NCBI GenBank assembly: GCA_936450465.1 | Contig: OW388301.1 | Location: 19,263,523-19,327,522 of the forward strand | Reading direction: 5' to 3' | From: Gibbula magus | Lineage: Eukaryota; Mollusca; Gastropoda; Trochida; Trochidae | DNA length: 64,000 nucleotides | Shown here: one piece after another, positions 22,001-32,120 of the stretch | Layout: each line of letters opens with the position of its first letter | Position numbering within the stretch: the first letter of the stretch is position 1 | Notes under the pieces: generated by a model | Databases searched by the model: none | What the model saw: the letters and a program-made list of their open reading frames with translations, nothing else | What the model was told of the DNA's origin: nothing | Program-made: the position numbers and the translations under genes

Positions 22001-22235
22001 GGCTCATACACAGGGTACCAGGCTCTATCGACGCCCTACAAATGAGCCACCTCCTGACGTTAAACACACTGTTCCAAGAAACACTAATATCTGTGTGTCC
22101 CCCCTCAAGAGTCCAGAGACAACACCCCCTCAGACTGATGTTCCACATGAGACATTTGTGGAATTGCGCGAGACTGTTCCAACAGTAACCCGAAGTGGTA
22201 GGGTCAGCAAACCACCAAAACGTTTGGACTTGTAA
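19020..22235 (+). CDS. pol: Gypsy pol polyprotein (PR-RT-RH-IN)
   Basis: The frame is in phase with gag and is open from the TGA at 18936. The first ATG is at 19020, but natural expression probably comes from gag readthrough. Numbered from 19020: aspartic protease DTGA at 69-72; RT with CLDPKDLN, LPFGIKSAPEIFQ and catalytic IMDD (D339, D340; the usual Tyr is Ile); RNase H starting QCDASS (D486). The integrase has zinc HHCC residues H696, H700, C729, C732 and catalytic D760, D813, E849 with 35 residues between the last two. A C-terminal domain (about 940-1000) ends in a basic RKYRRNRSHLRR stretch. All catalytic residues are present. Wording resembles the K02A2.6-like pol group common in invertebrates. 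Confidence 0.92.
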   Translation: MCKTKLSEVDTVACTSGASGSASNVRMDDDFEYSSDEYSHLVHTVEVPGHRKWWIDVDVSGKKLGVQIDTGADKSLLPYHTYIEMGLKFPLRKTDKCFKSYTLHALEVEGMVTLPVTYMDRTVDVPFYVIHLNQKPLLSGDMCEELGLIQRTYAVTQEIDKYPELKSTTGTLPGMYHLKIDPTVPPVVHGPRRQPKALVEKITCKLHEMEANEQIARVTEPTDWVSSMVTVVKGDKVRICLDPKDLNMAIRREHYPIPTVEEVVSSFPDARIFSVLDAKSGFLQIRLDYESSLLTTFNSPIGRFRWLRLPFGIKSAPEIFQRIMDNMLDGVVGARAIMDDILIGGGTEADHDRIMKEVTKRATDFNLKLNFEKCQVKQTRVKYAGHIVTEDGLEVDPNKVRALTEMPVPESKGDVRRFLGMTQYLAKFLPSLSEVDAPLREIVKKDVEFFWEKPQQKSFEKLKVLCSTAPVLTRFDIKKPVVIQCDASSFAVGSVLLQDGHPVAFSSRALTDTEKRYAQIEKEMLAIVHSCRKFHYYIFGRPVSVETDHKPLQAIFSKPLLAAPMRLQSMLLKLQPYDLSVMYKPGTEIPVGDLLSRANLPDQEVDIEPILVNMVDYIAVAPTRYQQFQKCTADELNELHSIIQKGWPDTRNEVPHCLREYWNQRDELSISDGIVYKGMRIVVPPSMRVDMLKQIHASHLGISKCKQRAREALFWPGMTAQIESLVRDCAKCSEFQNRQKSETLMPSKTPAYPWCEIASDIFDFEGKPYLLTFDYFSRFIEVDRLPDMSCKSTIEILKSQICRHGIPEKLRSDNGLQFSSREFTQFCENYGIQHFTSSPNYPQSNGEAERAIQTVKRLWKKTCDKQPALLDYRSTPLESCGLSPAQLSMGRRPRNKIPVSRELLLPRSYDRKDVKLSLDEEKERQQMYHNQKASSDLKALSPGDPVRMSPLPGTNQWLPARVLAHHESPRSYIVEHKSRKYRRNRSHLRRSTETAHTQGTRLYRRPTNEPPPDVKHTVPRNTNICVSPLKSPETTPPQTDVPHETFVELRETVPTVTRSGRVSKPPKRLDL

Positions 22236-22490
22236 TTTGATATTTTATCTGTAACATGTGCCAAAGGTTTATGCTGAGATGATATCTCATCTTACTTCTG
22301 CAGATCATGCAGTGATGACAAAGAAGTGTCTTTTTTAAGTTCTTTTGCAGGGTTATTGTGTTGTTTCCAGAGAGACTCTAAATCGACCATTTTATTTGAA
22401 TGATCTTCATCTGAAAATGTTATGTCATTAAGTTGTAATTGCATGCTAGTTCAGCTTTTAAGTTAAGTTGTCAGTACGCTTTACCAGCTC

Positions 22491-22504
22491 TAAACAAAGA
22501 GGGA
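22491..22504 (+). promoter_or_regulatory. Polypurine tract
   Basis: The purine-rich run AAACAAAGAGGGA ends just before the 3' LTR, the standard position for priming plus-strand DNA. One C interrupts the run. Confidence 0.75.
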
Positions 22505-22621
22505 TGTAATGAATGTTATCGACTACCAATGTTATCAGCTAGCATGTGTCTTGTCAGTTTATCGATTGGTATGCACAATAAAACGTATCGTCAACTATGC
22601 CGTGTTGTTCGATATGCCACA
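22505..22621 (+). repeat. 3' LTR (117 bp)
   Basis: It is identical to the 5' LTR over 117 bp as far as I can compare by eye, and is followed by GAGTA, the duplicated target. Confidence 0.93.
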
Positions 22622-22626
22622 GAGTA

Positions 22627-23721
22627 CACCCATAAGTGTAATGTTTTTCTTGGTTCAAAACATAAAGAGTTATCTCCCTTTAACTATGTTGCGACTCATG
22701 GCTATTTGTTATTCAATATTGGTAATAAAATATGCTAGTTTGTAAATTATTGTTCTTGTTGGACAGATTTACCGTGAAAGAGTACAAATATGTTTCCAAC
22801 ATCAAGTATTCATGTCAATAGCTTGTTTCCCTTTTTAATCGAAGGTAGTGGACAAATATTCCTATTAAAGGGTCTTCAACAATTAAGTAATACTTTAAAT
22901 ACTACATTTAGAAAGCCACTCCAATAACAACAACATTTCATTTGAGAACACACCATCTGGAATAGTACTGCAATAATATATATATTTGTTTCCTTGCGGG
23001 ATTCGAACCCACACCCTCAGTGTCAGGCACCAGCATTGACTGTTGAAACGTTCTATCCTTTCAGCCATCATCGTTTCAACAATAACTGATATCCAGCGTT
23101 GATAATATTGTTAAGATATTTCTACAAGCATGTACTTCTAATAAGAACAAAACAAAATAAGAAAAAGACAGCTCAATGCTTTATTAATCAACGACTTCTT
23201 TATTCTGAGAGCTTGACGGTTCTGGACGTATTACTATGTGGTTACTAGTATGACTTTTACATAATGTGCTGATATTACTTCTTCTTCTTCTTCTTACTAT
23301 AAGATGATGTAACATTCATGCTTGAAAACGACACACTGATATTATCAAAACGTCATCCTCTTAGCATGGAGAAGTCGTTTATCCATAAACCATTGTTCTT
23401 GTTTGACTTCAATCGTTTAGAATGCATCTGAAAGGAGTAATGTGTTTACCTTTGGAAGCTGGGCTACTTAATATCTATCAGAGCCCTGAATGTGAACAAA
23501 GCTGAACTACTGGCTGTTGGATATCGTTTTTGAAAGTTTGATAGGATTGAAATATCATGATGTTGTTGAGTTGGTTTGTTCTGCTTACATGTATATTGTC
23601 ACATGGTACTGTACAATACTCGGTGGCTCGCTTCATTGGTGACTTGTTTCATTGCTTGGCAATCTAACATGTTATGGATGGACTTCTTTTACTACATTGA
23701 GACATGGTTTGAGAATTTCAT
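22627..23721. other. Spacer with a possible tRNA-like pseudogene
   Basis: Around 22996-23085, minus strand, GGGTTCGAATCCCGCAAGG resembles a tRNA B box and GATGGCTGAAAGGATA a weak A box, with a long variable region between. It may be a tRNA-derived SINE head or pseudogene. A 10-bp stem (TGTTGAAACG) brackets 23041-23081. A CTT run lies near 23280. Nothing else was found. Confidence 0.35.
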
Positions 23722-23732
23722 GGTAAACACCC

Positions 23733-24112
23733 ATCCTCGGTTACCCATGGTTTAATAAATGCTCCGTTACTCTCCACTATATCCCCCATGGGAAATTTCA
23801 TCAGAGAAATCTGTACTCAAATTACCCGCCCTTGGCCGGCGTGACGAAGTCAGTTACCAAAGAAAATGCTCAATAGGATAAGACGGAAATGGTCAAGGGA
23901 GATAACCGGTGACGGGTGGCTAACACAATGACCTCGCATGCTTTGCAACGAAGTGATATGAATTGTCATTGGTTCGCAGGTGCGTAGCAGTTTGATTGGC
24001 TCACGCCAGCCAAGGACGGGTAATTTGAGTACAGATTTTTATGATAAGGTTTCCCATGGGTGATATAGTTGAGAGTGACGGAGCATATATAAAACCATGG
24101 GTAACCGAGGAT
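23733..24112. mobile_element. MITE with about 115-bp TIRs
   Basis: The left arm from ATCCTCGGTTACCCATGG to about 23846 pairs with the right arm from about 23999 to CCATGGGTAACCGAGGAT at 24112, with some mismatches and small gaps. The 11-mer GGTAAACACCC flanks both ends (23722-23732 and 24113-24123). Because the TIR can be extended by two bases into it, the true TSD may be 9 to 11 bp. A noncoding centre of about 150 bp separates the arms. The long TIRs and TSD of about 9 bp suggest a MULE-type MITE, by inference only. Confidence 0.88.
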
Positions 24113-24123
24113 GGTAAACACCC

Positions 24124-24594
24124 TGGGTAAGTTACTTCGAATTCGTTTCAAGTGTTTCTACCCATCCAATTGGTAATGGGGCACCTTGTATGGTGCAATG
24201 TTAGTCAGAATTTGTACATTGAGCGACCAGTTGTATTGTCCTCGGGAATTTTCTGTACTCATTAACCATATGGCCATCACTTAGAAATGCAATAAACAAT
24301 GAACAATGAACAACGAACATGTATGCACTCTATGATGGATTGTAAAACCATTGCTTCCTTTTGCAGCCGGACAGAATATTAATTCATCCCGTTCTACCAA
24401 ACCCTAGAATTATACACTACAGTACTCTACCCAAGCAGCTTGTGTCTGAACGTTTGTAATTTGATCTTTCAGCTATGTTCCGTATCACAGAAGTTTGTAT
24501 GCAATGACAAGTTTTAAGAACCAAAGTTCAAGGTTGCCTCTCATATCGTCCTCATGTAGTCTCACAGTGTTCGTGTCAGACAATTGCAGTGCTG
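24124..24594. other. Spacer, nothing recognised
   Basis: No gene or repeat was identified. Confidence 0.4.
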
Positions 24595-26697
24595 TTTAAT
24601 AATAATAATAATAATAATAATAATATGAAGTCTTATATTGCGCTAGATTCCACATTAGATGTGCTCAAAGCGCTAACAGAGTTCAGAGATCATTGTTCAT
24701 TGTTGAACAGGTATGTCTTCAGATTCTTTTTGAACTGTGTGAGAGTTGGGCTTATTTTCAAGTCAATTGGGAGGGAGTTCCATTCCTTGGCAGCGTTGTA
24801 TTCGAACGATCTTCCCCCAAATGTCTTGAGCTTGATGTGAGGGACGTTGAGTAACATTTGGTCACTGGAACGGAGAGTTCTTGTTGGCACATAGTTTACG
24901 ACTAGATCGCAGAGATAACCTGGCGCTGAATCATTGATGCATTGATATGTGAGGGTGAGGATCTTGAAACGTATCCGTTCCTTGACCGGTAGCCAGTGAA
25001 GTTGTTTGAGCACGGGGGTGATGTGACATGACTTTTTGGACAGGGTGACAATTCTGGCGGCAGCGTTCTGGATGTTCTGTAGTCTTCTGATCTGGCGCGC
25101 TGGAGCCCCAGCGAGCAGACTATTACAATAGTCGATCCTGGAGAGGATCATAGATCGTGCAAGTGCTGCAGCTGCTTGTTCCGTGAGAAGATGACGTATC
25201 TTACCCATGTTTCGGAGGTGAAAATAGCATATTCTGACAAGCTCATTGATATGTTTCTCCATGTTGAGTGATGAGTCGAGTTTTACACCCAAGTTCTTGG
25301 CATTTGTCGAGAAGTTGATGTCTTCTGTGCCAACTGTGACACTAGTTGCATTGATCTTTTGCAATCTTCTTTCGGGTCCTATGAGCAAAGCTTCCGTCTT
25401 ATCACTGTTTAATTTCAACATGTTTGCGTTCATCCAGCAGCCGACTTCAGTTGTGCAGTCTTGCATAGCAGTTAATCCTGCCTTCTGTGAATGGTCATCA
25501 AGGGCAAAGCTGTTGTACAACTGCGTGTCATCAGCGTAGAAGTGATCATTAATGTCACTATTACTTATGACTCGAGAGACAGGCTTGCTGTAAAGGGTAA
25601 ACAGTAGGGGGCCCAGTACTGATCCTTGGGGTACCCCACAAGTCAGTATAGTGTTGTCAGATGACGTATCATTAATACTAACTCTCTGATATCTGTTGCT
25701 CAGATACGAACAGAACCAATCCAAAGCAACGCCGTTCAGGCCGTATTCAGTATGAAGTCGGTCTTTTAGCATTGCATGGTCGACAGTGTCAAATGCCGCT
25801 GAAAGATCTAACAACAACAAAAGAGCTACATTTCCTTGGTCCACGCTTGTCCTCAGATCATTCAGGACTTTATTGAGGGCTGTCTCTGTGCTGAAACCAC
25901 TTCTGTATGCCGACTGATGCATATCAAGTAGGCCTTGAGTTTCAAGATGATTCAGGAATCTTTCTTTCACAGCTTTCTCTAGGACTTTGGACAAAAATGT
26001 CAGATTTGATACCGGACGGTAACTTTGGAGTTTGTTGCGGTCGAGGGTTGGCTTTTTAATCATTGGCTTAATGACAGCAGATTTCATGCAGTTTGGGACT
26101 TGGCCAGAGACCAAACTCAAGTTTACAATGTCTGTGATAACTGGCAGCAGACAGTCAAGTAATTCTAGTAATAGCTTGGTAGGTACGGGGTCAATCTCAC
26201 AGGATGTTGGTTTCGAGCTGTTGATCAACTTCAAAATTTCACCAGAGTGAAATGGAGTGAATTCTTCCATGGTCACAAGAGTGTTATCTGTTTGGGGCAA
26301 GTTGATTGAATCAGTCACACCGAGGGAACTCCGTATCTTGCAGATCTTCTCGTTAAAATACTGATTAAACAGTTGAGGAGTTTCATCAGCGTTTTCTAAA
26401 TCTGGAAGAATTGCTTCTGCAGATTTACCCATCAGTGAAGACATTGTAGAGAAAAGCGCTTTTGGATTCTGGGATTGGGATACAACGAGTTGGTTGATAT
26501 ATTCAGATTTCAATCTCTTCAAAAGTGTGGTAACTTCACATTTTACTGAATTGAAAATCTGTCTGTCAATCTCCAATCTTGTCTTTCTCCATCGTCTTAC
26601 TGCCTTACGCTTTTTGATTTTAGCCTGGCGGACTTCATCAGAATACCAGAGATTTTTATGCTTTTTTACTACCTTGGTACACGTTGGTCTTCTCATA
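24595..26697 (-). mobile_element. 5'-truncated CR1/L2/Rex1-like LINE
   Basis: Minus-strand element ending at its 3' side in a microsatellite, (TAA)n on the plus strand at 24597-24624. The end is preceded by GCGCAATATAAGACTTCAT in element sense, a tail style common in CR1/L2-like LINEs. It contains one long RT frame and no endonuclease, which was lost by 5' truncation near 26697, where a different repeat begins. Confidence 0.85.
24690..26696 (-). CDS. LINE reverse transcriptase, endonuclease missing
   Basis: A 668-residue frame with no stop. After a basic linker (residues 1-100) comes a complete RT: SYRPVSNLTFLSKVLEK (about 227-243), LLLLDLSAAFDTVDH (about 292-306, catalytic D), CGVPQGSVLGPLLFTLYS (about 357-374) and HFYADDTQLY (about 386-395, catalytic DD). 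A C-terminal region with QIRRLQNIQNAAARIV, LHWLPVKERIRFKI and a WNSLP block near the end follows; this is the signature of CR1/L2/Rex1 pol tails. The start Met is simply the first ATG after truncation, so the natural protein was longer. The RT could fold, but the copy cannot nick its own target. Confidence 0.88.
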   Translation of the reverse strand: MRRPTCTKVVKKHKNLWYSDEVRQAKIKKRKAVRRWRKTRLEIDRQIFNSVKCEVTTLLKRLKSEYINQLVVSQSQNPKALFSTMSSLMGKSAEAILPDLENADETPQLFNQYFNEKICKIRSSLGVTDSINLPQTDNTLVTMEEFTPFHSGEILKLINSSKPTSCEIDPVPTKLLLELLDCLLPVITDIVNLSLVSGQVPNCMKSAVIKPMIKKPTLDRNKLQSYRPVSNLTFLSKVLEKAVKERFLNHLETQGLLDMHQSAYRSGFSTETALNKVLNDLRTSVDQGNVALLLLLDLSAAFDTVDHAMLKDRLHTEYGLNGVALDWFCSYLSNRYQRVSINDTSSDNTILTCGVPQGSVLGPLLFTLYSKPVSRVISNSDINDHFYADDTQLYNSFALDDHSQKAGLTAMQDCTTEVGCWMNANMLKLNSDKTEALLIGPERRLQKINATSVTVGTEDINFSTNAKNLGVKLDSSLNMEKHINELVRICYFHLRNMGKIRHLLTEQAAAALARSMILSRIDYCNSLLAGAPARQIRRLQNIQNAAARIVTLSKKSCHITPVLKQLHWLPVKERIRFKILTLTYQCINDSAPGYLCDLVVNYVPTRTLRSSDQMLLNVPHIKLKTFGGRSFEYNAAKEWNSLPIDLKISPTLTQFKKNLKTYLFNNEQ

Positions 26698-26960
26698 AGA
26701 ACAGGAAGATTTTCTGGGTAACAACTTTAATGTGAAAATACACGACGTTTCGGAGTACATACTCACTCCTTCACCAGGTGGAATGTAAGGAAATAACACA
26801 ATATGGTACATTTATATAGCAAACAAAACAATGGGAGGAAACTCAATCAGGGAGATTAACATGCATGCGAATGGTATACAATGGGGATTTGTAATACAAA
26901 CCTGATGGGGTTGAAGCATGAGAATGGTATACAATGAGGATTTGCAATACAAACACCATA
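26698..26960. repeat. Repeat with CGACGTTTCGGAG motif
   Basis: The segment holds ACGACGTTTCGGAGTACATA and CTCACTCCTTCACCAGG, a wording often seen near the ends of Penelope-like and related elements. It also holds two imperfect copies of GAATGGTATACAATG.GGATTTG (about 26869 and 26926). It abuts the truncated 5' end of the LINE. The assignment to an element type is uncertain. Confidence 0.4.
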
Positions 26961-27378
26961 TTTTCTTATTTCCTTCCATTCCTTACTGATTTATATTATT
27001 AGATGAAGGTAAAACTAACTGAGTGTAGACGTCTCCATTAATGACCACTTACATTACAAACATTCAATAACAGGGTAATTAAGTCAAGGGAACTCTTCAA
27101 CGCAGTCATGCATTTTGTTAAAGTATTCCATACGTTTAAACCTTCAAATTTAAACCCATCAATAAGACGGGAGCAATCCTATCTTGAAAACATCACCTCT
27201 CCACAAATCAAAGTCCCTAAACACCCCAGTTGAGAGACAACCCCATTTCACCATGCAGAATAAATATCGACAGCACTGGCGCTAATGTTGCAAATGTATT
27301 TTTTCGGAACAGTCAATTGCTAGTTGTGTATGATTACCAATTAGTAGGATTAAGCTGTGTATCATCATTGACACAGCT
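26961..27378. other. Spacer, nothing recognised
   Basis: No gene or element end was seen. Confidence 0.4.
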
Positions 27379-27382
27379 TTAA

Positions 27383-27737
27383 AGGTGCTGTAGCACCTTT
27401 TTTGCAAATTTTATTTTTTCAAATTTCTCATTTATAATGATAGTTTATGTCATTTATATTTACTTTAGAGGGTAAAACATCTTATTACACAAACCAAGTA
27501 TCCGTAGTGGTAAAAACAGTGTTGCGTATAAAGCCACAATTGCATGGCGGCCATTTTATTGTGAACACAATTTATTATTTCGAATGACAAAAAACGATTC
27601 CACTGGCTTTACGAACCATGTACACTCATTTTTTAGATTGATTTTCCGAAGAGGGAAGGGTGTTTTACTGTTGGTGAGATTAATTTTCAATTACATTTCA
27701 TCGACTTATTTCACGGGAAAAACGTGCTACTGCCCCT
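27383..27737. mobile_element. TTAA-flanked MITE, copy 1
   Basis: The ends are AGGTGCTGTAGCACCTTTTT and GTGCTACTGCCCCT, flanked on both sides by TTAA (27379-27382 and 27738-27741). The interior has TTTAGAGGGTAAAACATCTT, GGCGGCCATTTTATTGTGAA and GAACCATGTACACTCATTTT, shared with the other copies. The TTAA target and short AGGGGCAGTAGCACG-type TIR suggest mobilisation by a piggyBac-like transposase. This copy lies in the opposite direction to copies 2 and 4. Confidence 0.85.
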
Positions 27738-28055
27738 TTAAACTATAAACGTTTCATTGAGCAGTACATTAAACGTTCATGTTGCTATACATATACGTAT
27801 CCCTCTGGTGGAAATTAATTCACTTACAAATTTGGAGTTGGTAGGGTTTATTGAGCACATTGGTGCAGTGATTCACATGCTGTTCTTCCCACGTCAAATG
27901 ATTATTTCGAATCCTAATGGAGACACGAAACATGTGTGACCTTTGCCTCATATTGTTGTGTCCATTGGCAAGGCAGTCGATCTACATTGCACTCCGTTAA
28001 TCAAGACACAGCAACATAAGCTCAACAATACTTGCAAAATAAGTGCATTTTTTAA

Positions 28056-28403
28056 AGGGGCAGTAGCACGTTTTTTCGCTCAAATAAGTCGATGAAATGT
28101 ATTTGAAAAATAATGTCACCAATAGTAAAACACCATTCTCTCTCCGGAATATCAAATTGAAAATGGGTGTACATGGTTCGGTAAAGCCATGGGGATCGTT
28201 TTTGTAATGCGAAATGATTAAATTGTGTTGACAATAAAATGGCCGCCATGCAATTTTTACTTTATACGCAACACCGTTATTATCAATACGGATAATTGGT
28301 TTGTGTAAAAACATGTTTTACCCTCTAAAGTTAATATTATTGACATCATTATAAATGGGAAATTTGAAAAAATAAAATTTGCAAAAAACGTGCTACTGCC
28401 CCT
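28056..28403. mobile_element. TTAA-flanked MITE, copy 2
   Basis: It has near-perfect termini AGGGGCAGTAGCACGTTTTT and AACGTGCTACTGCCCCT with TTAA at 28052-28055 and 28404-28407. The interior is the reverse complement of copy 1. A 105-codon frame on the minus strand here is repeat sequence and not a gene. Confidence 0.9.
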
Positions 28404-28575
28404 TTAACGTAACACATTAAATAAAGTAGTTCGCGCCAATTAGCTTATTCAATAGTTTTTTCAGACTTGCCGCATTCCCTTAACTTATCTGTGCTAGTGT
28501 AGTGGCGCGCTGAACTTCATAGTGCGATCTGATGTTCATGCACAGAAACGTTATGGAATGTAGCAAGGTTTAAAG

Positions 28576-28753
28576 TGTGAACACATATTATTAAATTCGA
28601 ATGACAAAAACGATTCCCATGGCTTTACGGAACCATGTACACTCATTTGTAACTTGAATTTCCGAAGAGAGAAGGGTGTTTTACTATTGTTGACATTATT
28701 TTTCAAACACATTTCATCGATTAATTTGAACGAAAAAACGTGCTACAGCGCCT
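28576..28753. mobile_element. TTAA-flanked MITE, copy 3 (half)
   Basis: Only the right half remains, from GTGTGAACACATATTATTAA to ACGTGCTACAGCGCCT, followed by TTAA. It is in the same direction as copy 1. The left terminus is missing. Confidence 0.75.
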
Positions 28754-29628
28754 TTAAGTAAGCTATTGAAGAGGATGTTGTAAACAAATCGTGTTGATAA
28801 TACATGTCAAACAGAAGTAGTAACATTGTTATTATGTTGTACTAAGTGAGCTATTGATTCATCTGATGCGTGTTATGACTTACATTGGAAAATATAAAAA
28901 CATCCAGTGATAATACATATCAAACACTGTTATTATGGAACACTTTGATTATTGTCAAAACTGGAAACATAACTCATGAAGTCCGGCACTTATAGCCAAC
29001 ACTCAATGTCCCAGGAGCTTAACCATTCAGCCGATACCAAGAACTTGTAGCCAAACGAATTTGCCGCCAGTCAGTGTGCTGATGCTAAGACTTCCGCGAG
29101 TTATGTAAGATTGTGATGGCGGTACGACCATTGTGACGTCACAACTGCCACAACGCTTTACTGAACCGTGTTGCTTGGAAAATTAAAAAAAAACGTTTTG
29201 TGTCTGCTGGGTAGTTGCTCCAATGCTTGGCTCTCAACATTATAAGGATAGAACAACACTTGAATGTTGCTGCACTTGACTGCCGAGTGTCATGAGCATA
29301 ACAAAAAATCAAATATTAATATTGTAATGAAGGCAATAAAATGTTAGAGAATATCATATAAGGAAACATGTGCTTTAAACAATGGCGGACGTGTTGATAT
29401 AGAACATCCCAATGGTATGATAAGTTGTGATCAATATTCTGTGTATGATTGAAACTATTTTTTTTATGGGCATCCTGGAAGTAACGGGGATTAAACCATT
29501 AAAATGAAGGAGGTCATTGTTTATGGATATGCAGCTATTTAATTTTGTGAATTTATCACAGATTCTAATGTCATTATCTAGCAAGTGAAGCAAACATCAT
29601 GGGCGTAAGAACCGGGAGGAGGGGGCAT
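28754..29628. other. Spacer, nothing recognised
   Basis: AT-rich noncoding DNA without clear element boundaries. Confidence 0.4.
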
Positions 29629-30455
29629 TTACACCCCGGCCCCGTCCATACATTTACATCCAAGCCCCGTCTATACATTTACATCCCAACCCCGTCCATA
29701 CATTTACACCCCAGCCCCGTCTATACATTTACATCCCAGCCCCGTCCATACATTTACACCCCAGCCCCGTCCATACATTTACACCCAAGCCCCGTCCATA
29801 CATTTACACCCCAGCCCCGTCCATACATTTACACCCCATCTCCGTCCATACATTTACACCCCAGCCCCGTCCATACATTTACAGTCCAGCCCCGTCAATA
29901 CATTTACACCCCAGCCCCGTCAATACATTTACACCCCAGCCCCGTCCATACATTAACATCCCGGCCCCGTCCATACATTTACACCCCATCCCCGTCCATA
30001 CATTTACACCCCAGCCCCGTCCATACATTTAGACCCCAGGTCCATCCATACATTTACACCCCAGGTCCGTCCATACATTTACACCCCAGGTCCGTCCATA
30101 CATTTACACCCCATCCCCGTCCATACATTTACACCAAAAGGCACGTCCATACATTTACACCCCAGCCCCGTCCATACATTTACACTCCAGCCCCGTCCAT
30201 ACATTTACACCCCAGCCCTGTCCATACATTTACACCCCAGCCCCGTCCATACATTTACACCCCAGCCCCGTCCATACATTTACACCCCAGCCCCGTCCAT
30301 ACATTTACACCCCAGCCCTGTCCATACATTTACACCCCAGCCCCGTCCATACATTTACACTCAAGCCCCGTCCATACATTTACACCCCAGACCCGTCCAT
30401 ACATTAACACCCCCGCCCCGTTCATACATTTACACCCCAGCCCCGTCCATACTGA
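29629..30455. repeat. 25-bp minisatellite, about 33 units
   Basis: The unit CCCCGTCCATACATTTACAC plus CCCAG repeats head to tail with few substitutions. Because 25 is not a multiple of three, all three frames are read in turn and the translation repeats every 25 residues (PSIHLHPSPVHTFTPQPRPY..). This explains the 330-codon plus-strand frame at 29599-30591, which has no other support as a gene. Confidence 0.95.
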
Positions 30456-30930
30456 CCCCGACCATACTAACCTCGATCCGGCTCCCGTGATTTTACAAGG
30501 TGGGATTTATATTTGGAATGTTCAGCAATGTTCAAAGGTGAAATTTTATATTTGTTCACATATAGAACAGGGGTATTTCTACAATAACTAACCCCCATCC
30601 CTCCACCAACACACACACAGAAAAACCACAGGCATATTGTGCAAATTTCACAATTCAATTTCAAAATTCACAAACCCGTTCTAAAGTCAATATTTGTGAT
30701 TAATACAATTAATAGTGTTCAATAAATATAAATGTTGGCCAACTATTAGCCCCTTACACATGTTTGTCTTGTACATGTTTCATTTCTGTCCCCTCCATTA
30801 TAAACATAAAACAATTGTGAAACTGTAATCAATATATAATCACACGTGTTAAGCTGTGTTGTGTATTTGCTATTCAGTGTACTTTGTCGTGATTCATTAG
30901 AATTATATGTTATTAAGCACTGCAGTAATT
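30456..30930. other. Spacer, nothing recognised
   Basis: No gene or repeat boundary was identified. Confidence 0.4.
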
Positions 30931-30933
30931 CAA

Positions 30934-31190
30934 ATAATAATAATAATAGTATATTTATAATGCTCACATATCCATGCACAATGCATGCTCAAGGCGCTAC
31001 ACAATTATTACCCTGAAGGAATCGTACTTTCAGTGCTGCCTATGAAGCGCTCCGCGCGACCGATAAGGTCCATACGTTCCCATATCCAGGTACCCATTTG
31101 TACAGCTGGGTGAACTGAGTGCAATGTGGATGAAGTGCCTTGCCCAAGGACGCAACACAGTATTAGACCCAGGTCACAAATGTTATATGT
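30934..31190 (-). mobile_element. SINE-like repeat with microsatellite tail
   Basis: In minus sense the order is GGGCAAGGCACTTCATCCAC, CATTGCACTCAGTTCACCC, AGCTGTACAAATGGGTACCTG, then GCGCCTTGAGCATGCATTG, GTGCATGGATATGTGAGC, and a (TAT)n tail. The wording 'GGCAAGGCACTT..CATTGCACT..GGGTACCTG' is a widespread SINE body in invertebrate genomes, and the end resembles CR1/L2-like LINE tails. A related body lies at 31995-32060. Confidence 0.65.
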
Positions 31191-31812
31191 GATTATATTA
31201 AGTTTGGTCTGACGAAAGGGCGGACGTACGGAGGTCATTTCTATAAATCCCAATTTCGTTGTGGCGGGGGATAATAATGCGTGAAATCCACCATTTACAA
31301 ATAATTTCATTATGAGAACATTCTCTGATTCCAAAATAGACAGACGTGTACACATTCGGACGGACAAACTATAGGACGAACAGACAGACACGTTCCTGAA
31401 GTCTCTGCTTAATACATTCATACTAACGTTTCGATTACTACAGATTTAATTTATTTTTATTTAATCAATCACACATATACATGTTAAATATGTCCGTTGA
31501 ATAAATAATGGATAAAGATAAATTAGTTTTAATGGGAAAAAACAAGGTCAAGATTTATTTATTTAATTTGTTTTCCAACTCAGTTCTAGGTTATAAAACT
31601 GACTGTAAAGTTCTCTGCCCTGTCTCGCTAAACTTGACATTGATGGTTTTGGAAATATACATCATGCACGTGCAGGTCGTGCTCTTCTCGTCTGGTTACA
31701 TAAAGTAAACGCCAGCCGTCTTGCAGAGAGTGGCGAGTTCATAACATGAAAATAGAATCAGGACTCGATATGAGTAAAAATATGTTCACCAATGACATGA
31801 CTTGTTTTTATA

Positions 31813-31846
<34 letters not shown>

Positions 31847-31888
31847 CATATATGATTATATATTGAGGTTTTGATATCATACAATATT
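31191..31888. other. Spacer with (TA)n microsatellite
   Basis: A TA microsatellite occupies about 31815-31843. No gene was recognised. Confidence 0.45.
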
Positions 31889-32120
31889 CAATAGAAATGT
31901 GGTGTAGTCGTAGGCCTGCTGACCTCTCCCGCGAACGTTGGGTTCGAATCCCAGCTGGGAAACCGACAGTATTTAACAATCGACTCATACGTGTTGTGTC
32001 CATGGGTAAGACAATTAATCCACATTGCACTCGGGTCACTAAGCTGTTTCAATGGGTACCTGAACACGGGAAGTACGGACCTAGTATTGAAATTACTGAT
32101 GGTAAATACGAGAACATAGT
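31889..32120 (+). mobile_element. tRNA-headed SINE-like repeat
   Basis: The head has a tRNA-like A-box region (GTGGTGTAGTCGTAGGCCTG) and B box (GGGTTCGAATCCCAGC). The body has CATGGGTAAGACAATTAATCC, CACATTGCACTCGGGTCAC and CAATGGGTACCTG, which is related to the repeat at 30934-31190. No TSD was found, and the 3' end is uncertain. Confidence 0.55.

Larger units (their letters stand above)
17867..22621 (+). mobile_element. Ty3/Gypsy LTR retrotransposon, nearly intact
   Basis: A 4,755-bp element with identical 117-bp LTRs, a primer-binding site, gag, pol and a purine-rich tract, flanked by the 5-bp direct repeat GAGTA (17862-17866 and 22622-22626). Domain order protease, RT, RNase H, integrase is that of Metaviridae (Ty3/Gypsy). 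No third envelope-like frame follows pol. LTR identity means insertion was recent, because the two LTRs are copies at integration and then diverge. The only visible defect is one TGA codon between gag and pol in the same frame. Other frames in this interval are shadows. Confidence 0.95.

Noticed and set aside
29599..30591. A 330-codon frame reading a Pro/His/Thr-rich 25-residue repeat
   Set aside because: It is the direct translation of a 25-bp DNA minisatellite through all three frames. It has no signal peptide, domain or flanking gene structure.
31889..31960. Functional tRNA gene
   Set aside because: A and B boxes are present, but acceptor and anticodon stems do not pair well by eye, and a SINE body follows.
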